The position numbers were made by a program, and so were the translations under genes. From contig CAYSJU010000001.1 of the NCBI GenBank assembly GCA_964431495.1, positions 1-64,000 of the forward strand: DNA of 64,000 nt, given 5' to 3'. The notes under the pieces were generated by a model. It did not search any database and was not told the origin of the DNA. It was given only the letters and a program-made list of their open reading frames with translations. Shown one piece after another: positions 58,132 to 64,000 of the stretch (positions are counted from its first letter, which is position 1; the number at the start of each line of letters is the position of its first letter). The DNA is from CAYSJU01 sp964431495 (lineage in GTDB: Bacteria; Omnitrophota; Gorgyraeia; Tantalellales; Tantalellaceae).

Positions 58132-58947
58132 ATGAAGTTATTATTTATTAAGATAATAGTGATAGCTGCTTTTTCTGCTTCATCCTGTGCTTTTGCTCAG
58201 GAAGATGTCCTGGACGAACTCAATGCGAAAGCAGTGAAGCTCTACAAGGAGGGGAAATATGAAGATGCGATCGTCACGGCTAAAAATGCCATGGAGATCA
58301 CAAAAGAGAGATACGGGCCGGAGAGCCCTGATGTATCGGCATCCTTGAATAATCTTGCGATTATTTACCAGGCTGCCGGCAGGTTTGATAAGGCCGAGGA
58401 CCTTTTGAAACAGGCCCTGTCAATAGATGAGAAGATATTCGGTAAAAAGGACGTCACTATAACCAGGGTCCTTGATAACATGGTCGTCTCATATTATATG
58501 CAGGATAAATACGGCGAGGCAGAGCGTTTCTGTGAAAGGTCTCTGAAATTGAAAGAAAAATTTCTTGGAAAGGACGCTTTGCCGTGCTCAGCATCTCTTT
58601 ATATGCTGTCGAATCTTTACTTGCTGCAGAAGAAATATGAAAAAGCGGCCCGGGCATATGAACGCTTGCTGGGCATATTGGAAAAAGAGCTCGGCCCGGA
58701 GCATTCTAATATCGGACAGATCCTGTATGAATATGGAGGGGTGCGTAAGGCTCAGGAGAGATATCCGGAAGCGCTTACTTTTTATGGCCGCGCCGTTAAA
58801 ATAATCGAAAAGGCGAATGGCATGGACCACCCATCTTTAGCTGTCGTCCTCGATGACATGGCAGAGGCTCATAAAAGAACAGGTGATGAGGAATCGGCAA
58901 AAAAGGCCGAAGAGCGCGCCGAACAGATCCGTCTCAAAGATCAGTAA
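58132..58947 (+). CDS. Exported TPR protein (kinesin-light-chain-type repeats)
   Basis: The start is placed at ATG 58132 because it gives a signal peptide (MKLLFIKIIVIAAFSASSCA, cut near AFA-QED); an in-frame TTG at 58111 overlaps the -10 box. About 271 residues. After the signal peptide come five to six 42-residue TPRs of the kinesin-light-chain type (ASLNNLAIIYQAAGRFDKAE and SASLYMLSNLYLLQKKYEKA). Such proteins are periplasmic or surface scaffolds; the partner is unknown. It forms a probable operon with the next TPR gene, nine bases downstream. Confidence 0.9.
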   Translation: MKLLFIKIIVIAAFSASSCAFAQEDVLDELNAKAVKLYKEGKYEDAIVTAKNAMEITKERYGPESPDVSASLNNLAIIYQAAGRFDKAEDLLKQALSIDEKIFGKKDVTITRVLDNMVVSYYMQDKYGEAERFCERSLKLKEKFLGKDALPCSASLYMLSNLYLLQKKYEKAARAYERLLGILEKELGPEHSNIGQILYEYGGVRKAQERYPEALTFYGRAVKIIEKANGMDHPSLAVVLDDMAEAHKRTGDEESAKKAEERAEQIRLKDQ

Positions 58948-58956
58948 AGTACCCGC

Positions 58957-59658
58957 ATGGATACAAGAATACCAGCAGGAATAATAATCGTTTTACTCTT
59001 GTCAGTATCGGTGACATTGCCTGTAAGCATTTGTAAGGCCTGGGCTTCTACGGGGGAGACCGGGATCATAGACGAAGAAAAGGCCCTGAAGAAAACACTG
59101 TATGTCGACAAAGGAGATTATATCGCCGCTACCCGGCTGGGGGAGATATGCTGGGAAAAAGGGAAGAGGAAAGAGGCGATAAGGTTTTTCAGGAAAGCGG
59201 CCAAGATAAATCCGGAGTATCCACAGCCTTATTTTTTCATCGGAAGGGCTTATTTTTTCGAGAAAAAACCCTGGAAGGGGATGGAACAGTTCAGGACATT
59301 TGAGAAGAAAATGGATGTCCTTGTCTCCATGGATGAGAGCCTGGAGGATTTTTATGTGTCATGCCTGCACAAGATGAACTATATGTACTTGACCACGAAA
59401 AAATATAATGACCTCATGATAGGATACAGAAAGATCGTTGAACTGAAGCCCGACGACCAGAGGGCCCATTATAATTTAGCCGTGTGCTATTATAACTATT
59501 ACCATAACCGCGCGTTCGCGTATAAAGAACTGCAGAAGGCCATAGAGATCGATACCAACAGACACCTGACGAATAAGGCCGAATTCTTTATTGATTACAT
59601 GCGAAAAAATCCGGACACCCGCTATACAGAGGACATCTCCTTCATCGAAGGAGAATAA
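58957..59658 (+). CDS. Exported TPR protein
   Basis: 233 residues. An N-terminal signal peptide or anchor (residues 6-30, possible cut near AWA-S) is followed by TPR units at about 45-90 (AIRFFRKAAKINPEYPQPYF) and 145-200 (DLMIGYRKIVELKPDDQRAH). A palindromic REP-like hairpin begins seven bases after its stop. The function is unknown; export and scaffolding are inferred. Confidence 0.85.
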   Translation: MDTRIPAGIIIVLLLSVSVTLPVSICKAWASTGETGIIDEEKALKKTLYVDKGDYIAATRLGEICWEKGKRKEAIRFFRKAAKINPEYPQPYFFIGRAYFFEKKPWKGMEQFRTFEKKMDVLVSMDESLEDFYVSCLHKMNYMYLTTKKYNDLMIGYRKIVELKPDDQRAHYNLAVCYYNYYHNRAFAYKELQKAIEIDTNRHLTNKAEFFIDYMRKNPDTRYTEDISFIEGE

Positions 59659-59664
59659 CCCTTA

Positions 59665-59693
59665 CCTACTTCCACCTACGAGGTGGAAGTAGG
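59665..59693. repeat. REP-like palindrome, copy 1
   Basis: A perfect 13-bp stem with loop ACG (arms 59665-59677 and 59681-59693). Its core CCACCTACGAGGTGG recurs at 59771 and 60514. It lies just after the TPR gene stop and could also act as a weak hairpin terminator. Confidence 0.85.
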
Positions 59694-59769
59694 GTATTAA
59701 CCAGAAAATTCCCCCAAAAACTGAAAGAAAATCTCCACTTTTTGTGTCTTTAATTTTAGAACCAATATC

Positions 59770-59786
59770 TCCACCTACGAGGTGGA
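59770..59786. repeat. REP-like palindrome, copy 2
   Basis: TCCACCT-ACG-AGGTGGA, a perfect 7-bp stem, upstream of the transposase gene in AT-rich sequence. Confidence 0.85.
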
Positions 59787-59841
59787 AACATTTTCGGTTT
59801 AAAAATTAAAATAAATCAACATCAAAGCAGGTGTGAACAGT

Positions 59842-60504
59842 ATGGGAAAAAATAGAATAGTTCCATTAGTCGAGGGAGAAGCTTATCATATCTTTTCTAA
59901 AAGTATTTATGGGTTTAAAGTATTTAGGCGCAATGAAGAGTATGAAAGAATGGCAGACTTGTTTAGATATTATAAAAAGACAAACCTTAGATTAAAATTC
60001 TCCGCTTTTCTAAAAATAAAAGGCCAAAAAGATTTTCATCAAGGATGTTTAGTTGAAAGAGGCGATTTAGTCGAGATAATCGCTTATTGTATTATGCCAA
60101 CACACATTCATTTAATCTTAAAACAGGTAAAAGAGAGGGGGGTTTCAATCTTTATGAGCAGGATACTTAATAGTTATACCCGCTATTTTAATATTAAAAT
60201 AAATAGGAAAGGTCCTTTATGGGAGAGCAGATTTAAGAATGTTATCTTGGAGAACGACGAACAGATGATGCATTTGACCAGGTATGTTCATCTAAACCCG
60301 GTGACTGCAAATTTAGTGAATAAGCCTGAGCAATGGAAATTCTCTTCCTATAAGGAGTTCTTGGGAGAGATGAAAGATAGGGAAAGGATATGCAATTTTT
60401 CTAGTCTGATCAATATTGGTTCTACTAATTATAGAGAGTTTACAGAGTCCAGAATAGATTACCAGCGAGAATTAGCCAGAATCAAGTCGCTATTTTTGGA
60501 ATAG
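59842..60504 (+). CDS. REP-associated tyrosine transposase (IS200-like Y1, RAYT)
   Basis: 220 residues from ATG 59842; an in-frame GTG at 59833 is an alternative. The HUH motif is MPTHIHLIL (His88, His90). Downstream, the helix LNSYTRYFNIKINRKG carries the candidate catalytic tyrosine (Tyr112 or Tyr115), followed by GPLWESRFK and the RYVHLNPV…W.FSSY ending typical of TnpA_REP. RAYTs are single-strand transposases that act on REP palindromes, and here the gene is flanked by two upstream and one downstream copies of CCACCTACGAGGTGG. Base composition is clearly AT-richer than the neighbours, pointing to recent acquisition. Nothing suggests it is broken. Confidence 0.93.
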   Translation: MGKNRIVPLVEGEAYHIFSKSIYGFKVFRRNEEYERMADLFRYYKKTNLRLKFSAFLKIKGQKDFHQGCLVERGDLVEIIAYCIMPTHIHLILKQVKERGVSIFMSRILNSYTRYFNIKINRKGPLWESRFKNVILENDEQMMHLTRYVHLNPVTANLVNKPEQWKFSSYKEFLGEMKDRERICNFSSLINIGSTNYREFTESRIDYQRELARIKSLFLE

Positions 60505-60512
60505 AACCTTGT

Positions 60513-60529
60513 TCCACCTACGAGGTGGA
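60513..60529. repeat. REP-like palindrome, copy 3
   Basis: TCCACCT-ACG-AGGTGGA, identical in core to copies 1 and 2, nine bases after the transposase stop. Confidence 0.85.
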
Positions 60530-60558
60530 TGCGGGTTAGGGTGATATGAGGAAATCGG

Positions 60559-60586
60559 TTGAAAAGAGAGCGGATTAGTGTATAAT
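60559..60586 (+). promoter_or_regulatory. Sigma-70-type promoter of the small-protein/glgP operon
   Basis: TTGAAA (60559-60564), 16-bp spacer, perfect TATAAT (60581-60586). It lies about 50 bases before the small ORF and directly after the mobile element. Confidence 0.65.
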
Positions 60587-60638
60587 ACACACAGTTTTGA
60601 TGGAATTATCCAATTAAAAGAGAGCGGGGAGAGAATAT

Positions 60639-60824
60639 ATGCCAGGACCACGTAAAAAATACAGAGATAGGCCACAAAAGGTAGGCGCTAAAAAGAAGCA
60701 AAGGATAAAGGCCCAGAGGAAGAGGCTGTTAGCCGCCGGGCTGGAAGCAGGGCATGTGGACAAGTTGACCGGCGCGCGGATAAGAGAAGAGCTTAAAAAG
60801 ATCAGCAAGAAGAAAAGTGCCTGA
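60639..60824 (+). CDS. Small basic hypothetical protein, coupled to glycogen phosphorylase
   Basis: 61 residues, about 40% Lys and Arg, no membrane segment. It begins MPGPRKKYRDRPQKVGAKKK. It has its own promoter and GGGGAGAG ahead of ATG 60639, and its stop lies inside the glgP start region (8-base overlap), so glgP is probably translated by re-initiation. The composition fits a ribosome- or nucleic-acid-binding peptide; no family is recognised. Confidence 0.7.
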   Translation: MPGPRKKYRDRPQKVGAKKKQRIKAQRKRLLAAGLEAGHVDKLTGARIREELKKISKKKSA

Positions 60825-63261
60825 TATAGACAACGACCATTTAGATGAAGCGGCCATAGAGAGCCTGAAGAAGGACTTCATACATAACCGCAAATACGCC
60901 CTGGCCAAGGACCATTATACGGCCACCGCATATGATAACTTTGACGCCATGGCGCTCTCGATCAGGGACAGGCTGATCTCCCGGTGGATACTGACCCAAC
61001 AGAGATATCACGATGAGAACTGTAAAAGGGTCTATTATCTGTCCATGGAATTCCTCATAGGCCGCCTTTTAGCGAACAATATCCTGAATCTGGGGTTATC
61101 CGAAGAGTGCGATAGGGCTGTTTCCGAACTGGGGCTGAACGTGGAAGACCTGTATGAACAGGAAACGGACGCGGGGCTGGGTAACGGCGGTCTTGGCAGG
61201 CTCGCGGCGTGCTTCCTGGATTCCATGGCTACTCTGGGTATCCCCGCGACCGGCTACGGCATAAGGTATGATTACGGCATCTTCAGACAGAAGATAGTGG
61301 ACGGCTGCCAGGTCGAGCTCCCGGAAGAATGGCTTCTTCTCGGGAACCCCTGGGAGTTCGAGAGGCATGAATATACCCTGAGGATCAAGTTCTACGGCAA
61401 AACCGTCAGGCCCGAGGACGGGGATGGAAATCCGAAACTGGAATGGGTGGATACCGACGACGTCCTCGCTGTCGCGTATGACATTCCCGTCCCAGGTTAC
61501 AGGAACGATGTCGTGAACAATCTGAGACTGTGGTCCGCGCGCAGCACGGAAGAATTCGACCTGGAATTTTTCAACGACGGGGATTACGTAAAGGCGTGCG
61601 AAAAGAAGATAATGTCCGAGAACATATCGCGCGTGCTTTATCCCAGCGACAACCAGTATCAGGGACGCGAACTTCGCCTGAAACAGGAATATTTTTTCAC
61701 GTCAGCTTCAATACAGGACATAATCCGCAGGTTCAAGATGCATAACACGGATTTCAAGACCTTTCCGGATAAGACCGTTATCCAGCTGAACGATACCCAT
61801 CCCGCCGTGGCTATATTAGAGCTTATGCGTATATTGATGGACGAGGATGGCCTTGACTGGGACACAGCCTGGGATATAACGGTAAAGACCTTTGCTTATA
61901 CAAATCATACCATGATGCCCGAAGCGCTCGAATCCTGGCCCTTGTCCCTTTTTGAGAGACTATTGCCCAGGCACATGGAAATAATCTACGAGATCAACAC
62001 GCGTTTCCTCAAAGAGGTCTCCGACCGGTATCCGGGCGATCCGCGGAAAATGAAGGACATGTCTTTGATAGAAGAAAGCGGCGAGAGAAGAGTAAGGATG
62101 AGCCATCTGTGCATTGTGGGGAGCCATTCGGTGAACGGCGTCTCAAAACTGCACACAGAGCTTTTAAAGACGACGCTTTTCAGGGATTTTTACGAGTTTT
62201 ACCCCGACAGGTTCAATTCCAAGACCAACGGCATAACGCAGCGAAGGTGGCTGAAAAAAGCGAATCCGCGTTTATCCGGGCTTATAACCGGGACCATAGG
62301 GGATGAGTGGGTGAGGGACCTTAACGGGATCAAAAAAATAGCCGATTACGCGGATGACGCGTCCTTCAGGGACAGATGGCGCGGCATAAAAAGGGAGAAC
62401 AAAGCGCAGCTGGCGGACTATATCAAGGATACCACAGGCATTATCGCGGACGTCGATTCCATATTTGACGTCCAGGTCAAAAGGATACACGAATATAAAA
62501 GACAGGTCCTGTTCGCGCTCTATCTGGTCTCCCACTACGCGAATATAAAGAACGATCCCGGGAAGGACTGGATCCCCAGAACGGCGATAATCGGAGGCAA
62601 GGCAGCCCCTGGATACGTGAGGGCCAAACTTATAATCAAATTCATAAACAATATAGCGAACGTGATAAACAGCGATCCTCAAGTGAACGATAAATTGAAA
62701 GTGGTGTTCCTGGAAAACTACAATGTTTCACTCGCGGAGAAAATATTTCCGGCAAGCGACCTCTCGGAGCAGATATCCACCGCCGGAAGAGAGGCTTCCG
62801 GCACCGGTAATATGAAGTTCATGCTCAACGGCGCCCTTACCATAGGCACCCTTGACGGGGCGAACATAGAGATAGCGGAAGAAGTGGGCCGGGAGAATAT
62901 CTTCATATTCGGTCTGAAGGCGCATGAGATCGCGGAAATGAAGAAGAAAGGGTATGATCCGCGCAAATATCTGGAGAAAAACCCTCTTTTATCCGAGGTG
63001 ATCGGCCTGGTGCAGGATAACTTTTTTTCGCGTCACGAGACCGACATATTCGAGCCCCTTATTACATCGCTTATCGAGCGGGATGAATTCATGGTGTTCG
63101 CGGATTTCCAGGATTATGCGCTTACCCAGGATATAGTCTCGCAGGCGTATCGGGACAGGACGGGATGGACGAAGAAATCTATAATAAACACCGCGAGCGC
63201 CGGCAGGTTTTCAAGCGACAGGACTATTTCGGAGTACGCGAAGGAAATATGGAAGGTATAG
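60817..63261 (+). CDS. glgP: Glycogen/starch (alpha-glucan) phosphorylase
   Basis: 814 residues from GTG 60817, full length for family GT35. It removes glucose units from alpha-1,4-glucans as glucose 1-phosphate, in the cytoplasm, with pyridoxal phosphate. Visible motifs are GNGGLGRLAACFLDSMATL, NDTHPA, TNHTMMPEALE, KTNGITQRRW, RIHEYKRQ and EASGTGNMKFMLNGAL with the PLP lysine at residue 667 (62815). The start codon overlaps the upstream small gene, so expression is coupled to it. It indicates glycogen storage or use. Confidence 0.98.
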   Translation: MPDIDNDHLDEAAIESLKKDFIHNRKYALAKDHYTATAYDNFDAMALSIRDRLISRWILTQQRYHDENCKRVYYLSMEFLIGRLLANNILNLGLSEECDRAVSELGLNVEDLYEQETDAGLGNGGLGRLAACFLDSMATLGIPATGYGIRYDYGIFRQKIVDGCQVELPEEWLLLGNPWEFERHEYTLRIKFYGKTVRPEDGDGNPKLEWVDTDDVLAVAYDIPVPGYRNDVVNNLRLWSARSTEEFDLEFFNDGDYVKACEKKIMSENISRVLYPSDNQYQGRELRLKQEYFFTSASIQDIIRRFKMHNTDFKTFPDKTVIQLNDTHPAVAILELMRILMDEDGLDWDTAWDITVKTFAYTNHTMMPEALESWPLSLFERLLPRHMEIIYEINTRFLKEVSDRYPGDPRKMKDMSLIEESGERRVRMSHLCIVGSHSVNGVSKLHTELLKTTLFRDFYEFYPDRFNSKTNGITQRRWLKKANPRLSGLITGTIGDEWVRDLNGIKKIADYADDASFRDRWRGIKRENKAQLADYIKDTTGIIADVDSIFDVQVKRIHEYKRQVLFALYLVSHYANIKNDPGKDWIPRTAIIGGKAAPGYVRAKLIIKFINNIANVINSDPQVNDKLKVVFLENYNVSLAEKIFPASDLSEQISTAGREASGTGNMKFMLNGALTIGTLDGANIEIAEEVGRENIFIFGLKAHEIAEMKKKGYDPRKYLEKNPLLSEVIGLVQDNFFSRHETDIFEPLITSLIERDEFMVFADFQDYALTQDIVSQAYRDRTGWTKKSIINTASAGRFSSDRTISEYAKEIWKV

Positions 63262-63290
63262 AAGTTTCGATTAAAAATGAAAAGTGAAAA

Positions 63291-63740
63291 ATGAATAAAG
63301 GGATCAGGGTTTTCGGCACATTACTTATAATTTACGGGGTCTATAACCTGATAGGAATAGGCAACTACAGGCAGTTCGCGATAATGTTCAAAGGCTTGCC
63401 TCCAGTTATGACCATCGGAGTTTATGCGTTCTCGATCTTTTACGGGATCTGCGCTCTTTACTGCGGGGCCCGCATATTGAAGCTTGAAGACTGGGCCAGG
63501 AAGGTCATGGTCGGCCTTACCTCAATAAGCGTCGTTTTAGGATTTATATTTAACAGGACCGTGATGACCAACTTCAGGGATTATCTTTTGTCCCAGGCAG
63601 TGAACGTTCCGCCGGAACTCGTCGGACCCGTTTACAGGTACATGATGGTTTTTACCGTTCTGGTCACAATATTTGAATTATCCGTTATAGTTTTCTTCAC
63701 CCGCCATAATGTTGTCAGCCAGTTCATGCGGAAGCAGTGA
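63291..63740 (+). CDS. Four-helix membrane protein of unknown function
   Basis: 149 residues with four hydrophobic helices (about 6-23, 40-60, 72-88 and 115-137), short loops and a basic C-terminus (RKQ). No signal peptide cut or catalytic motif is seen and I do not recognise a family. It is 29 bases after glgP and nine bases before the helicase, so it may share their transcript. The preceding AAAAATGAAAAGTGAAAAATG stretch carries a second, out-of-frame ATG. Confidence 0.75.
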   Translation: MNKGIRVFGTLLIIYGVYNLIGIGNYRQFAIMFKGLPPVMTIGVYAFSIFYGICALYCGARILKLEDWARKVMVGLTSISVVLGFIFNRTVMTNFRDYLLSQAVNVPPELVGPVYRYMMVFTVLVTIFELSVIVFFTRHNVVSQFMRKQ

Positions 63741-63749
63741 CCGCGTACC

Positions 63750-64000
63750 ATGAAAAAATACGTATTACATGAAAATACCGGCAAGGTAGAGACGCACATA
63801 GATTTCAAGGGGAACTTGAACCGGGAGCAGTACGAAGTCGCGACAGGCGCGGAAGGCCCATGCCTGGTCCTCGCCGGCGCGGGCAGCGGCAAGACCCGCA
63901 CCCTGATATACCGTCTGGCGTTCCTGCTGGAACGCGGGGTCCCCCCGCAGAACATCCTTCTTATGACTTTTACGAACAAAGCGGCCCGCGAGATGCGGGA
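63750..64000 (+). CDS. UvrD/PcrA/Rep-type superfamily 1 DNA helicase (N-terminal part)
   Basis: The first 83 residues are present; the gene runs off the window. Q-motif LNREQYEVA (residues 23-31), Walker A AGAGSGKT (42-49) followed by RTLIYRLAFLLERG, and motif Ia LLMTFTNKAAREM are diagnostic of UvrD-type helicases, which unwind DNA in repair and replication restart. UvrD, PcrA and Rep cannot be told apart from this part. The upstream CCGCGTACC is not a good Shine-Dalgarno. Confidence 0.95.
   Translation, partial: MKKYVLHENTGKVETHIDFKGNLNREQYEVATGAEGPCLVLAGAGSGKTRTLIYRLAFLLERGVPPQNILLMTFTNKAAREMR

Larger units (their letters stand above)
59665..60529 (+). mobile_element. REP/RAYT element
   Basis: Bounded by the first and last copies of the palindrome, with the transposase gene in the middle. 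The AT-rich stretches 59694-59841 and 60505-60512 contain no other gene. True ends and target duplication cannot be seen from one copy. Confidence 0.75.

Noticed and set aside
1..64000. tRNA, rRNA, replication origin, attachment sites
   Set aside because: No cloverleaf, rRNA signature, DnaA-box cluster or integrase context was seen by eye.

Overview
The window reads as chromosomal DNA from an uncultured bacterium, most likely a member of candidate phylum Omnitrophota (OP3). This placement is inference. It rests on two back-to-back giant genes with SecA-derived motor regions, a TMTC-like GT-C glycosyltransferase with TPRs, a Bat (aerotolerance-type) operon, abundant secreted TPR proteins and moderate G+C (roughly 47-48% by eye). 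No rRNA, tRNA or marker gene is present to confirm it. Three runs of exactly 100 N (4189-4288, 4652-4751, 25590-25689) are scaffold placeholders, all inside low-complexity or tandem-repeat coding sequence. In each case the flanks can be rejoined in phase, so the genes around them are probably intact.

Layout. 1-17506 (+): 3' part of giant gene 1, open at the window edge, about 5,770 visible codons. It holds a beta-rich N-terminal region, an array of 45-residue repeats, hydrophobic segments, a degenerate SecA-like motor and an array of 86-residue repeats. 17507-19354 (-): TMTC-like membrane glycosyltransferase plus TPRs, convergent with giant gene 1 and with no intergenic base. 19355-19814: non-coding region with nested inverted repeats, a consensus promoter and a short tandem repeat. 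19815-28358 (+): eight-gene operon moxR-DUF58-BatD-like-batA-batB-batC-batD-batE. 28359-28679: AT-rich leader with hairpins. 28680-57947 (+): giant gene 2, uninterrupted, 9,755 residues, with a signal peptide, a TraB/ChaN-like N-terminal module, coiled coils, an embedded SecA-like DEAD motor with intact nucleotide-binding motifs, several hydrophobic clusters and many TPRs. 57948-58131: structured inverted repeat and a promoter. 58132-59658 (+): two exported TPR proteins. 59665-60529: an AT-rich REP/RAYT element (IS200-like Y1 transposase flanked by three copies of one palindrome). 60639-63261 (+): small basic protein translationally coupled to glycogen phosphorylase. 63291-63740: four-helix membrane protein. 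63750-end: start of a UvrD/PcrA-type helicase.

How it fits together (inference). MoxR/DUF58/Bat proteins form a known ATPase plus VWA plus TPR envelope system. The giant proteins and small TPR proteins look like envelope or surface proteins. Both giants carry a SecA-derived motor inside a protein that otherwise looks exported or membrane-bound: one copy keeps its catalytic motifs (giant 2) and the other has lost several (giant 1). This pairing is the most unusual thing in the window and the best candidate for an undescribed system.
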